From: Pseudomonas ovata | GTDB taxonomy: Bacteria; Pseudomonadota; Gammaproteobacteria; Pseudomonadales; Pseudomonadaceae | DNA: 64,000 nucleotides | Reading direction: 5' to 3' | Assembly (NCBI RefSeq): GCF_003131185.1 | Contig: NZ_QFFU01000002.1 | Location: 248,001 to 312,000 of the forward strand | Part shown: positions 1-8,738 of the stretch, one piece after another | Layout of the letters: every line of letters starts with the position of its first letter | Position numbering within the stretch: position 1 is the stretch's first letter | The notes under the pieces: generated by a model | The model's input: the letters and a program-made list of their open reading frames with translations, nothing else | Told to the model about the DNA's origin: nothing | Database searches by the model: none | Made by a program: the position numbers and the translations under genes

Positions 1-636
1 CACACGCTTATCGTTATTGCCCATCACGATGCCTGCTCCCTGACTCATAGCCTGGCCAGGCAAGTGGCCCAGGGCATTACCGACGCTGATCCGTCGCACA
101 GCCATGAAATCCTCGACCTGGCCGCCAGCGGCTTCGACCCGCGATTTTCGGTGGCCGATGGTGCGGTTCATCGCCACAAAAGCCCGCCGCCTGCCGATGT
201 CCTGGCCGAACAGGCGCGGATCGAGCGTGCCGATGCACTGGTGCTGGTCTATCCGGTGTATTGGTGGTCGATGCCGGCGTTGCTCAAGGGCTGGATCGAC
301 CGGGTGTTCTGCAATGGCTGGGCGTTCGATTTCAGCCCGGATGCCACACTGGTCAAGAAACTGGGCCACCTGCAGGTCCATCTGCTTGGCGTGGCCGGAG
401 CCGACGCTGGTACATACGAACGGCATGGATACGGTACGGCAATGAAAACCCAGATCGATCACGGCATTTTCGATTACTGCGGCGCACCGGTCATAAGCTC
501 CACGCGGGTGTTCGAATCGGAAACGCAGCCGGCAGCAGCCTCTCTCCAGGCGGCACACCAACTGGGTAGACGCTTGTTCCGAGATGCCGATAAGCCATCT
601 GTCGTCAAACGCGACACAGCCGTTGAACAAGGCTGA
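1..636 (+). CDS. NAD(P)H dehydrogenase (quinone), flavodoxin-like fold, 5' partial
   Basis: The frame is open from base 1 and its start lies upstream of the window; the first visible residues are HTLIVIAHHDACSLTHSLA. This is the first beta strand and flavin-binding loop of the NQO1/MdaB-like flavodoxin-fold family. LVLVYPVYWWSMPALLKGWIDRV is the family's second FMN/FAD-contact segment, and a GWAFDF-type segment follows. Known members are cytosolic flavoproteins that transfer two electrons from NAD(P)H to quinones or related acceptors. About 211 residues are visible, so little is missing. The following gene is another oxidoreductase on the same strand, 75 bp downstream. Substrate cannot be told from sequence. 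Confidence 0.88.
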   Translation, partial: HTLIVIAHHDACSLTHSLARQVAQGITDADPSHSHEILDLAASGFDPRFSVADGAVHRHKSPPPADVLAEQARIERADALVLVYPVYWWSMPALLKGWIDRVFCNGWAFDFSPDATLVKKLGHLQVHLLGVAGADAGTYERHGYGTAMKTQIDHGIFDYCGAPVISSTRVFESETQPAAASLQAAHQLGRRLFRDADKPSVVKRDTAVEQG

Positions 637-711
637 ATCGCAAGCAGTCCTTTGCTGTGCATGCAAGGTTTTCCATTGGCCTTTCAGGGCCTTCCAGCAA
701 GGGGCGTTTCG

Positions 712-3060
712 ATGCAGCTTATCCATTCCACTGCCCGGTTCCGGCCTTATCTCTCGGCGTCGGGAGGGTGGGGCTCGGCCCGTTCGGTCATGAACATTCT
801 CTGGCGCGAGCAGGCATGGCGTCATGCCCCGGTCACTTTGTTCCGGTTGAATAAACCCAAGGGCGTCGCCTGTGTAAGTTGCGCCTGGGCCAAGCCGGCC
901 CATCCGCTGGCACTGGAGTTCTGTGAAAACGGCGCCAAGGCCACGGCCTGGGAGCTGACCGCGCTCAGAACCGCCCCGGATTTCTTTGCCCGCCACACCC
1001 TGACCGAACTGCGCGGCTGGAGCGATCACGCTCTGGAGCAACACGGGCGGTTGACCCATCCGTTGCGCTACGACGCCAGGGATGATCGTTACCGGCCCAC
1101 CAGTTGGGCCCAGGCCTACAAGGAAATCGGTGCCGAACTGCGCCGGCTGGCGCCCGATGAGGTGGTGTTCTATGCCTCCGGGCGGGCGTCGCTGGAAGCG
1201 TCGTTCATGTATCAACTATTGGCCCGGGCCTACGGCACCAATAACCTGCCCGACAGCTCGAACATGTGCCACGAAAGCACCTCGGTCGGCTTGCAGGAAA
1301 GCATTGGCGTGCCGGTAGGCACGGTCACGCTGGATGACTTCGAACACACCGACTGCATTTTCTTTTTCGGCCAGAACGTCGGCAGCAACAGCCCGCGCAT
1401 GCTGCACCCGCTGCAAGCGGCGCGTAAGCGCCAGGTGCCGGTGATCACCTTCAACCCGTTGCGCGAGCGGGGCCTGGAGCGCTTCGTCAACCCGCAATCG
1501 CCGGTCGAGATGCTGGGGCCGGCGTCGACTGTGATCAGCACGCAATACCATCAGGTGGCGATTGGCGGCGACATTGCGGCCATCACCGGCATGGCCAAGG
1601 CGCTGCTGGACATGGACCGCCAGGCCCAGGCCGAACAGCGCCAGCCGGTGCTGGACCATGATTTCATCGCGCAACACACCGAAGGCTTCGAGGCGTTCAT
1701 TGCCCAGGTCGAGCGCCAGCCCTGGGCTGTGCTGGAAAGCCGTTCGGGCCTGAGTCGCGGTGCGATGGAGGCCGCCGCCACCGTGTATGCGCGCAGCGAA
1801 CGGGTCATGCTGGTCTACGGCATGGGCATGACCCAGCACCGTCATGGCGTCGAAAACGTACAGATGTTGGTCAACTTCCTGTTGCTGCGCGGCAATATCG
1901 GCAAGCCGGGTGCGGGCATCTGCCCGGTGCGCGGGCATTCCAATGTGCAGGGCCAGCGCACGGTGGGCATTACCGAAGACCCGGCCAAGGTGCCCAAGGA
2001 CAAGATCGAGGCATTGTTCGGTTTCAAGGTGCCCGAGCGCATGGGCCGGGCCACGGTCGACACCTGCGAGGGGATTGTGGACGGCAGCGTCAAAGGCTTC
2101 ATCGGGCTGGGCGGTAACTTTCTGCGTGCCATTCCAGATACGAGTCGCATGGAGCCGGCCTGGTCGCAGTTGCCGTTGAACGTGCAAGTGGCCACCAAGC
2201 TCAATCGCAGTCATTTGTTGCCTGGTACCCATATGTGGTTGCTGCCGTGCCTGGGGCACCTGGAAATGGACCGGCAAAACGGCCAGGAGCAGGTCTACAG
2301 CACAGAAGACAGCACCGGGTTCGTGCATGCCTGGAAAGGCACCCGGGAGCCGGCCGGCGAACACCTGCAATCAGAAGTGGCGATCATCGCCGGTATTGCG
2401 CAAGCCACCCTCGATGGCCAGGCCCGGATTCCCTGGGCGCAGTGGCAGGGCGACTATGCCCAGATCCGGGCAGCCATTGCGCAGGTGTACCCGCAGATTT
2501 TTCATGACATGGAAACGCGCATGTGGATGCCGGGCGGCTTTCACCGTCCCTTGCCGGTGCGCCAGCGTGAGTGGCTCACCGAGTCCGGCAAGGCGCAGTT
2601 CGTAGCGCCGCAGACCCTGAATGAAAACGACGATGTGCCCGGCACTGCTGACGACCGCCATGTCATTCAGCTCATGACGATCCGCAGCAACGATCAGTTC
2701 AACACCACCATCTATGGCTACGACGACCGTTTTCGTGGCGTGAAGGGCACCCGCAGCGTGGTGTTTCTCAACCGCAACGACATCGTGCGCCTGGGCTTTG
2801 CCCCTGGTGACTGGATCATGCTGCGCACGGCGGTCGAACCGGAAGTATTGCGTGAGGCCGGACCCTTGCAGATTCTGGCGTATGACATTCCCGAAGGCTG
2901 CGCGGCGGGGTATTACCCGGAGTGCAATGCGTTGGTTCCGCTGTGGCATCACGCCGAGCGCAGCAAGGTGCCGGCGGCCAAGTCGGTGCCGGTGACCCTG
3001 CATGCAGCGCCTCGTCAACCGCGTGAGCGCGAGGTGCCAGGTAGCGATCAGGTGGTCTGA
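712..3060 (+). CDS. FdhF/YdeP family molybdopterin oxidoreductase
   Basis: A 782-residue protein resembling E. coli YdeP along its whole length. It has an N-terminal GGWG motif, then CVSCAW (C54, C57) and FCENGAKA (C71), the cysteine pattern typical of this subfamily. SNMCHEST places C186 where the molybdenum-ligating Cys/Sec sits in formate-dehydrogenase-type enzymes. GNIGKPGAGICPVRGHSN is the pterin-binding signature, and a molydop-binding beta-barrel with NDQFNTTIYGYDDRFRG lies near the C-terminus. The ATG at 712 is chosen because AAGGGG lies about 8 bp upstream and the protein then starts where homologues start; a TTG 20 codons earlier is also in frame. YdeP is linked to acid resistance in E. 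coli, but the substrate of this family is not settled. The 3' end overlaps the opposing HxlR gene by 13 bp. Confidence 0.9.
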   Translation: MQLIHSTARFRPYLSASGGWGSARSVMNILWREQAWRHAPVTLFRLNKPKGVACVSCAWAKPAHPLALEFCENGAKATAWELTALRTAPDFFARHTLTELRGWSDHALEQHGRLTHPLRYDARDDRYRPTSWAQAYKEIGAELRRLAPDEVVFYASGRASLEASFMYQLLARAYGTNNLPDSSNMCHESTSVGLQESIGVPVGTVTLDDFEHTDCIFFFGQNVGSNSPRMLHPLQAARKRQVPVITFNPLRERGLERFVNPQSPVEMLGPASTVISTQYHQVAIGGDIAAITGMAKALLDMDRQAQAEQRQPVLDHDFIAQHTEGFEAFIAQVERQPWAVLESRSGLSRGAMEAAATVYARSERVMLVYGMGMTQHRHGVENVQMLVNFLLLRGNIGKPGAGICPVRGHSNVQGQRTVGITEDPAKVPKDKIEALFGFKVPERMGRATVDTCEGIVDGSVKGFIGLGGNFLRAIPDTSRMEPAWSQLPLNVQVATKLNRSHLLPGTHMWLLPCLGHLEMDRQNGQEQVYSTEDSTGFVHAWKGTREPAGEHLQSEVAIIAGIAQATLDGQARIPWAQWQGDYAQIRAAIAQVYPQIFHDMETRMWMPGGFHRPLPVRQREWLTESGKAQFVAPQTLNENDDVPGTADDRHVIQLMTIRSNDQFNTTIYGYDDRFRGVKGTRSVVFLNRNDIVRLGFAPGDWIMLRTAVEPEVLREAGPLQILAYDIPEGCAAGYYPECNALVPLWHHAERSKVPAAKSVPVTLHAAPRQPREREVPGSDQVV

Positions 3061-3464
3061 TTCAGCGCAGAGTCTGCTTTTTCATGGCGAATCTGCAGGA
3101 TGGCCGGCAGCCGTTCTTCGATCCAGTCGACCATGGCTTCGACTTTTGCTGCAGCCTCACGGCCCAGCGGCGTGAGGCTGTATTCCACATGCGGCGGCAC
3201 CACCGGGTGTGAGAAGCGCTGCACCAGGCCGTCGCCTTCAAGCCCTTGCAGGGTCTGGGCAAGCATTTTTTCACTGATGCCGCCGATCTTGCGTCGCAGG
3301 TCACTGAAACGATGCGTGCCGTCAATCAGCACCACCAGTACCAACACGCCCCAGCGGCTGGTCATGTGCTTGAGCACATGGCGCGAAGGGCAGTCGGCGC
3401 TCAGCACCTCGCCCCGGCGAAGTCTGGCGGCCAACGGCGTGTAAAGCTGTTCATCCACGGTCAT
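3048..3464 (-). CDS. HxlR/DUF24 winged-helix regulator (YtfH-like)
   Basis: A 138-residue protein with the HxlR winged helix: CPSRHVLKHMTSRWGVLVLVVL, then RFSDLRRKIGGISEKMLAQTLQGLEGDGLV and the wing VEYSLTPLGREA. Many members sense quinones, aldehydes or disulfide stress through the conserved N-terminal Cys, here in ADCPSRH. It is divergent from a QOR2-like quinone reductase, the same pairing as ytfH/ytfG in E. coli. It therefore probably represses itself and that gene through the palindrome at 3486-3502. Its 3' end overlaps the preceding molybdoenzyme gene by 13 bp. Confidence 0.9.
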   Translation of the reverse strand: MTVDEQLYTPLAARLRRGEVLSADCPSRHVLKHMTSRWGVLVLVVLIDGTHRFSDLRRKIGGISEKMLAQTLQGLEGDGLVQRFSHPVVPPHVEYSLTPLGREAAAKVEAMVDWIEERLPAILQIRHEKADSALNQTT

Positions 3465-3504
3465 GACACTTACCTTTTTGTGCGTACTTACTAATCGTAA
3501 GTGT
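3465..3504. promoter_or_regulatory. Candidate HxlR operator between divergent genes
   Basis: ACTTAC-TAATC-GTAAGT (3486-3502) is a perfect 6-bp inverted repeat. A third half-site ACTTAC lies at 3468-3473, 18 bp from the matching arm, so the site has three half-sites. It sits directly upstream of the regulator start (3464) and 48 bp before the reductase start. The ACTTAC/GTAAGT form is compatible with HxlR-family operators; the assignment is inferred from position and symmetry. Confidence 0.6.
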
Positions 3505-3549
3505 GCGGCGTAGCATGCGGCTTCCTCTCATTCGAATCAAGGTGCTTTC

Positions 3550-4404
3550 ATGATTGCTGTCACAGGTGCAACCGGCCAACTGGGCCGTCTGGTCATCGAC
3601 GCGCTGCTCAACAGCGTAGCGCCCACGCAGGTGATTGCCCTGGTGCGTGACCCGCTCAAGGCCCAGGACCTGGCGGCCAAGGGTGTGATTGTGCGCCGGG
3701 CTGATTACTCCGAGCCGCAGACGCTCGACGCGGCACTGGCCGGCGTCAGCAAGCTGCTGCTGATTTCCTCGAACGAAATCGGCCAGCGCTCGGCACAGCA
3801 CCGAGCGGTCATTCAGGCGGCCAAGACCGCCGGCGTGCAGTTGCTGGCCTACACCAGCGTGCTGCGGGCCGACACTTCGCCCTTGAGTCTGGCGCTGGAG
3901 CACCGCGACACCGAACAGGCGCTGGCCGAGTCCGGCCTGGATCATGTGCTGCTGCGCAACGGCTGGTACCACGAGAACTACACCGCCAGCGTGCCTGCTG
4001 CGGTTGAGCATGGCGCCATTCTGGGCAGCGCAGGTGAGGGGCGTATTGCTTCGGCCTCGCGCGCCGACTATGCCGACGCCGCTGCGGTGGTGCTGACCCA
4101 GGACGGTCATGCCGGCAAGGTCTACGAACTGGCCGGCGATGACAGCTATTCATTGACGGAACTGGCCGCAGAGGTGGCTGAACAATCGGGCCGGCCAGTG
4201 GTGTACAGCGACCTGCCGGAGCAACAGTACAAAGCCGCGCTGATCGGTATCGGCCTGCCCGACGTCTTTGCCGCGCTGCTGTCGGACTCCGACACCGGTG
4301 CGGCCAAGGGCGCGCTATTCGATGATTCGCGTCAACTGAGCCGACTGATCGGCCGGGCGACGACACCAATTGCCGTTTCTGTTGCCCAAGCCCTCAAGCA
4401 CTGA
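3550..4404 (+). CDS. qorB: NmrA/SDR-type NAD(P)H:quinone oxidoreductase, QOR2-like
   Basis: A 284-residue atypical SDR. It starts with the Rossmann motif VTGATGQLG (residues 4-12) and contains NGWYHENYT, a segment typical of E. coli QorB (YtfG) and relatives, which reduce quinones with NADPH. Length is as expected (about 286). The start is supported by AAGGTG 6-10 bp upstream. It is divergent from an HxlR regulator, a conserved arrangement. It probably acts in the cytosol in quinone or electrophile detoxification and is induced by release of that repressor. Confidence 0.88.
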   Translation: MIAVTGATGQLGRLVIDALLNSVAPTQVIALVRDPLKAQDLAAKGVIVRRADYSEPQTLDAALAGVSKLLLISSNEIGQRSAQHRAVIQAAKTAGVQLLAYTSVLRADTSPLSLALEHRDTEQALAESGLDHVLLRNGWYHENYTASVPAAVEHGAILGSAGEGRIASASRADYADAAAVVLTQDGHAGKVYELAGDDSYSLTELAAEVAEQSGRPVVYSDLPEQQYKAALIGIGLPDVFAALLSDSDTGAAKGALFDDSRQLSRLIGRATTPIAVSVAQALKH

Positions 4405-4481
4405 CGTTCACGGTGTGTCAGCCGGTGGCTTGAAGCGCCACCCGCTGGCGCACCCCCATCGCTTTGAAAGGGACTTGTTCA

Positions 4482-5489
4482 ATGAAAGCCATCACCCTTC
4501 GCCTGCCTGCAGGCCTGGATAATCTTCACCTGGTCGACTTGCCTGATCCCGGCCAGCCGGGGCCGGGCCAGATCCGCGTGCGTGTGCACGCCAGCTCCTT
4601 GAATTTTCATGACTACGCGGTGGCCACCGGCAAGATGCCAACGGCTGACGGGCGCATTCCCATGGCCGATGGCGCAGGGGTGGTCGAGGCCGTAGGCGAA
4701 GAGGTGACTGAATTCAAGGTGGGCGACCATGTGGTGTCGTGCTTCTTTCCGCACTGGCGTGACGGGGCGCCGACCATTGGCGACTTCAGCACCACGCCGG
4801 GCGATGGGGTCGACGGTTATGCCCGGCAAGTCGTGGTCAAGCCCAGTCACTGGTTTACCCGTGCCCCCAAGGGCTATTCGCATCAGGAAGCCGCGACCCT
4901 GACCACCGCCGGGCTGACCGCCTGGCGTGCATTGGTGGTCAATGGCGGTATCAAGCCGGGTGACTCGGTGCTGGTGATGGGCACCGGCGGCGTGTCGATT
5001 TTTGCCCTGCAACTGGCCAAGGCCATGGGTGCCCTGGTGATTGCGACCTCGTCATCGGACGAGAAGCTGGCCCGGGTGCGGGCACTGGGCGCCGACCACA
5101 CGATCAATTACCGCACGCAACCGCAGTGGGGTGAAGAAGTCCTGGCGTTGACCGACGGGCGCGGCGTCGATCATGTGGTCGAAGTGGGCGGTCCGGCGAC
5201 GTTGGCGCAATCGATCACGGCGTGCCGGATCGGCGGGCATATCGCCCTGATCGGTATCCTCACCGGGGTGTCTGGCGAGGTGCCGACCGTGGCGTTGATG
5301 GCCCGGCAACAGCGTCTGCAGGGCTTGATCGTCGGCAGCCGGCAACACCAGCTGGACCTGGTCCAGGCGCTGGAATGCCTGAAGGTCAAGCCGGTGATCG
5401 ACAGCGTGTTTGCCTTGGAAGATATCGCCAAAGCCTTCGCTCATGAGGCATCCGGCGCACACTTTGGCAAGATTGTACTGAGTGTCTAG
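4482..5489 (+). CDS. Zinc-independent MDR-family NAD(P)-dependent alcohol dehydrogenase / quinone reductase
   Basis: A 335-residue medium-chain dehydrogenase/reductase. It has the GroES-like N-terminal domain (ASSLNFHDYAVATG, DGAGVVEAVGEEV) and the Rossmann domain with GTGGVSIFALQLAKAMGA. The structural-zinc cysteine cluster is absent, as in quinone-reductase-like members. The ATG at 4482 has AAAGGGA about 8 bp upstream; a TTG six codons earlier is less likely. Its last four bases overlap the stop of the convergent Old Yellow Enzyme gene. It lies among electrophile-handling reductases, so an enone, quinone or aldehyde substrate is plausible but unproven. Confidence 0.88.
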   Translation: MKAITLRLPAGLDNLHLVDLPDPGQPGPGQIRVRVHASSLNFHDYAVATGKMPTADGRIPMADGAGVVEAVGEEVTEFKVGDHVVSCFFPHWRDGAPTIGDFSTTPGDGVDGYARQVVVKPSHWFTRAPKGYSHQEAATLTTAGLTAWRALVVNGGIKPGDSVLVMGTGGVSIFALQLAKAMGALVIATSSSDEKLARVRALGADHTINYRTQPQWGEEVLALTDGRGVDHVVEVGGPATLAQSITACRIGGHIALIGILTGVSGEVPTVALMARQQRLQGLIVGSRQHQLDLVQALECLKVKPVIDSVFALEDIAKAFAHEASGAHFGKIVLSV

Positions 5490-6556
5490 ACCGCCAGGGC
5501 CGGGTAGTCGGTATAGCCCTTTTCTTCACCCTGGTAAAAGGTAGTCGTGTCGAGCGGGTTCAGGTCGGCGCCTTTCCTGAAGCGCTCGACCAGGTCCGGG
5601 TTGGCGATAAAGGGCGTACCAAAGGCCACCAGGTCGGCGTCGCCGGTTTGCAGGGCGGTTTCGGCCTGGGCGGCATCGTAGCCACCGTTACTGATGTAGG
5701 TGCCGCCGAAGTGGCGCTTGAGCTCGGCAAAGTCGAAGGCTTCTGTGCCCATCCTCACCACATGCAGATACGCCAGGCTGTAGCGGCTGAGCATTTTCGC
5801 CGCCTGGTTGAACGTGACCTGCGGCTGGCTGTCGCTCATCGAGAAGTAATCGAACACCGGTGACAGGCGCACGCCGACGCGGCTGGCGCCAAAGACTTCG
5901 ATCACCGCCTCGACCACCTCCTTGAGAAAACGCACGCGGTTCTCGGCCGAGCCGCCGTAGGCATCGGTGCGCTGATTGGTGCCATCGCGCAGGAACTGGT
6001 CGATCAGGTAACCATTGGCACCGTGGATTTCCACGCCATCGAAACCGGCCTGCCGGGCATTTTCGGCCGCCTGGCGAAAGTCGGCCACAACCGCAGCAAT
6101 CTCGTCGATACCCAGGGCGCGTGGGACCTCGTAGGCCTTGAGCCCCTCGGGGGTGTACAGCTCGCCGTCGGCCTTGATCGCCGAAGGGGCCACCGGCTGG
6201 TTGCCGTTGGGTTGTACCAGGGCGTGCGACAGGCGGCCTACATGCCACAGTTGCAGGAAGATACGCCCGCCTTGCTGATGCACGGCATCGGTGATCTGCT
6301 GCCAGCCCTTGATCTGGGCGGCAGTAAAGATGCCGGGGGTACGCATGTAGCCCTTGCCCTGGGCCGAGACTTGCGAGCCTTCGGTGACAATCAGGCCGGC
6401 ACTGGCTCGCTGGCGGTAGTATTCGGTCATCAGCGGCGTGGGGACGTCGCCATCGCCGGCGCGACTGCGGGTCATGGGCGCCATGACCATGCGGTTGTTC
6501 AAGGCAGTGGCGCCAAGCTGGACAGGCGAAAGCAGAAGATCGGGTGCGGTGGTCAT
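5486..6556 (-). CDS. Alkene reductase, Old Yellow Enzyme family
   Basis: A 356-residue FMN-dependent OYE of the NemA/XenB/MorB type. H178 and N181 in EIHGANGYL are the pair that holds the activated ring or carbonyl, Y183 is the proton donor, and the FMN region MAPMTRSRA lies near residues 25-33. These enzymes reduce electron-poor C=C bonds, nitro compounds and nitrate esters with NADPH. Length is normal. The next gene in the same direction is pirin, 51 bp upstream of this start, so the two may be co-transcribed. Induction by electrophiles is common in the family; no operator was recognised here. Confidence 0.93.
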   Translation of the reverse strand: MTTAPDLLLSPVQLGATALNNRMVMAPMTRSRAGDGDVPTPLMTEYYRQRASAGLIVTEGSQVSAQGKGYMRTPGIFTAAQIKGWQQITDAVHQQGGRIFLQLWHVGRLSHALVQPNGNQPVAPSAIKADGELYTPEGLKAYEVPRALGIDEIAAVVADFRQAAENARQAGFDGVEIHGANGYLIDQFLRDGTNQRTDAYGGSAENRVRFLKEVVEAVIEVFGASRVGVRLSPVFDYFSMSDSQPQVTFNQAAKMLSRYSLAYLHVVRMGTEAFDFAELKRHFGGTYISNGGYDAAQAETALQTGDADLVAFGTPFIANPDLVERFRKGADLNPLDTTTFYQGEEKGYTDYPALAV

Positions 6557-6607
6557 GGTTTTGCTCGCTTGAATAAAGAATGAATAGAGAGGGCTGTGGC
6601 TTGGGCC

Positions 6608-7441
6608 TCAGGCGCCCAGCAGGGCGCCGATGCGCTGGATTTCAGCTTCGCCCTGCGCCAGGGTGGCGGGGCTGGTGTGCACCGAATAGTGCCCGGTCAC
6701 CAGGTCATGGGGGTGCTTGATGGCCGAGCCCAGTACGAACGAGGTGGCGCCGTGGGCCACGAAGTCGATGCCTTGCTCGCTTTCTTCAAAGGCTGCCAGT
6801 TCACCGGCTTCGATCAGGCTGTTGGCGTGCAGGCGACCGGCATTGACCGCCACCCAGGCCACGGTGTGTCCGGCGGGTGGTGTGTAGTGCCAGTGCTCGC
6901 CGTCGCGCAGGTTGACCGCCAGGTAGTTGATGCCGGCAGGTGCCGGAATGGGGCTGCGGGCAGCACCGTACTGGCCGATCAACACCCGCACGGGTCCGTC
7001 TTGGGCAACGTCGGCCGGGTCGAGGTAAAGGCTCTGGGCCGGGGCGTTTTCCAGTGCCGCCGGCAGCGCCAGCCACAGCTGAAAACCCAGCATGGCGGCA
7101 TCGCTGGCCAGTGTCGCGTCATGCCATACACCGTTGCCGGCACGCATCCACTCCACACCGCCGGCCGGCAGCACACCCGTTGCACCGGTGGAATCCTGAT
7201 AGGCCACGTCGCCGGAGATCATGTAGGTGACCGTGGCAATGCCCGAGTGCGGGTGCATGCCGAAGCTCGACTTGGCGCCTTTGGCTTGCAGGCTGAAAAT
7301 GTCCAGGAATACGAAGGGCTTGAGCACCTGGCCCAGATCGCCGGGGCTCATCAAACGGGTGATGGGGCCGTGGACGCGTCCTGATGTCTGACGAGCGATG
7401 CGGCGTTGGGCCTGGTGTTGAACGGAAAATGTGCGAGTCAT
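6608..7441 (-). CDS. Pirin family bicupin
   Basis: A 277-residue pirin-like protein. The N-terminal cupin carries FGMHPHSGIATVTYMISG, with H63 and H65 as iron-ligand positions, followed by WMRAGNGVWHDA. A second cupin and a C-terminal tail rich in HDLVTGHYSVHT follow. Bacterial pirins are cytosolic iron proteins; some act as quercetin dioxygenases, others as regulatory partners. It is divergent from a LysR-type regulator 112 bp away and precedes the Old Yellow Enzyme gene, so both may be under that regulator. Confidence 0.9.
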   Translation of the reverse strand: MTRTFSVQHQAQRRIARQTSGRVHGPITRLMSPGDLGQVLKPFVFLDIFSLQAKGAKSSFGMHPHSGIATVTYMISGDVAYQDSTGATGVLPAGGVEWMRAGNGVWHDATLASDAAMLGFQLWLALPAALENAPAQSLYLDPADVAQDGPVRVLIGQYGAARSPIPAPAGINYLAVNLRDGEHWHYTPPAGHTVAWVAVNAGRLHANSLIEAGELAAFEESEQGIDFVAHGATSFVLGSAIKHPHDLVTGHYSVHTSPATLAQGEAEIQRIGALLGA

Positions 7442-7553
7442 GGGAAGGCGCTCTGCAAGTGGGAATGTCCGCAGCTTAAGCGTCTGGCAATTACTTTATT
7501 AGATGGCACAATTGGAGTGCACTCATCCATTTAAAGAAGTAGTGGTGTGACCT

Positions 7554-8465
7554 ATGCTTGATCTCAACGATGTTGCCTTGTTCGTCCACGTAGTCCGTTA
7601 CGGCAGCTTTGCCCAGGCCGCCCGGCTACTGGGCATGCCGGCCAATACCCTCAGCCGTCGGGTGCAGCAGCTTGAGGACCAGGTTGGCACCCGTCTGTTG
7701 CAGCGTTCGACCCGCAAGCTGACCCTGACCCAGGCCGGCCAGGCCTTTCACGACCGCTGCTCAAGCGCTGTCGAAGGCCTGATGGAGGCCGGGCAGCAAT
7801 TGATCAGCGGCAGCCAGGAACCCAGCGGCACGGTGCGTGTGGCGGCGATGGCCGATTTTTTCGACTTTTTTCCGATGCAATGGGTGGCCGACTTTCTCGC
7901 CGCCCACCCCAAGGTGCGGCTGGATTTTGTCCTCAGCGACGCTCGTTGCGACCTGATTGCCGAACGCATCGACATTGCCTTTCGCGGCGGCATCCTGCAG
8001 GACTCCGGCTACGTGGGCCGCCAGTTACTCGAAGCGCGTCATGATCAGATGGTGGCCAGTCCTGCTTATCTGGACCGGCGTGGCATGCCCGCCACGCTGG
8101 AAGCCCTGGCTGAACACGATGCGGTCAGTTTCACTCAACCCGGCCACTTGACCACTTGGCGCCTCAAGGGCCCGGACGGCGCTGAACACGATGTGCGCAT
8201 CGCCAGCCGCTTTACCGGCAACACCGCCCAGGCCTTGCGCAAGGCGACGCTGGCCGGCCTGGGCATCACCCTGTTGCCGATCACCATCGTCGCCCCCGAT
8301 CTGCACGCCGGTCGCCTGGTGCCCGTATTGCCCGATTACTACCGCACCGGCTATGGCCTGCACGTTTTATACCCCAGCCGCCAGCATCTGCCGTTGGCAG
8401 TGTCGGCGTTTATCGAGCTGATCATGGAGCGCCTTGGGCGCCAGGGTTTTACAGCACGCGATTGA
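7554..8465 (+). CDS. LysR family transcriptional regulator
   Basis: A 303-residue LTTR. The winged helix-turn-helix occupies residues 1-60 (FVHVVRYGSFAQAARLLGMPANTLSRRVQQLE), followed by the effector domain of the AaeR/PecT/DsdC-like class (GTVRVAAMADFFDFFPMQWV). It is divergent from pirin and probably controls the pirin-alkene reductase pair. Length is normal. No terminator was seen after it; the next gene begins about 270 bp downstream behind its own operator-rich region. Confidence 0.92.
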   Translation: MLDLNDVALFVHVVRYGSFAQAARLLGMPANTLSRRVQQLEDQVGTRLLQRSTRKLTLTQAGQAFHDRCSSAVEGLMEAGQQLISGSQEPSGTVRVAAMADFFDFFPMQWVADFLAAHPKVRLDFVLSDARCDLIAERIDIAFRGGILQDSGYVGRQLLEARHDQMVASPAYLDRRGMPATLEALAEHDAVSFTQPGHLTTWRLKGPDGAEHDVRIASRFTGNTAQALRKATLAGLGITLLPITIVAPDLHAGRLVPVLPDYYRTGYGLHVLYPSRQHLPLAVSAFIELIMERLGRQGFTARD

Positions 8466-8615
8466 AAGGCGTGGCTTAACCCCGGCAACGGCTGTGACGA
8501 GCGTTCACAGCAGGTGTGAATTCTCAGCGGTATGAATGCGTCAACGCCCGCCGTAATCTTTGGGCGTTGCGCAACGGTACACAGGCCATCTGTAAACCGC
8601 GCTGCGACACTAAAA

Positions 8616-8629
8616 ATGAAGCGCTTCAT
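8616..8629. promoter_or_regulatory. LacI-family operator O1
   Basis: ATGAAGCGCTTCAT is a perfect 14-bp palindrome with the central CG typical of LacI/GalR-family operators. It lies 110 bp upstream of the binding-protein start and 76 bp (centre to centre) from a second palindrome. The LacI-type regulator encoded at 14247-15263 is the likely ligand. Confidence 0.72.
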
Positions 8630-8691
8630 AAAATGATGAATTTTTAAGCCATAAGTAGGTTTTTAGCCGCTTTTTTATAACCATAAAAAAT

Positions 8692-8705
8692 ATGAATCGA
8701 TTCAT
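8692..8705. promoter_or_regulatory. LacI-family operator O2
   Basis: ATGAATCGATTCAT is a second perfect palindrome fitting ATGAANCGNTTCAT together with the site at 8616. It lies 34 bp before the binding-protein ATG, where a bound repressor would block a promoter in the AT-rich stretch 8640-8690. Two sites 76 bp apart would permit looping by a tetrameric repressor. Confidence 0.72.
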
Positions 8706-8738
8706 TTTTGAGCCATGCTTTTTTACCAGGAGATAACA

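Noticed and set aside
1216..2370. Long open frame (384 codons) on the minus strand inside the YdeP-like gene
   Set aside because: It is the antisense of a conserved molybdoenzyme in high-GC DNA; the text is rich in His, Gln, Arg and Ala and matches no family.
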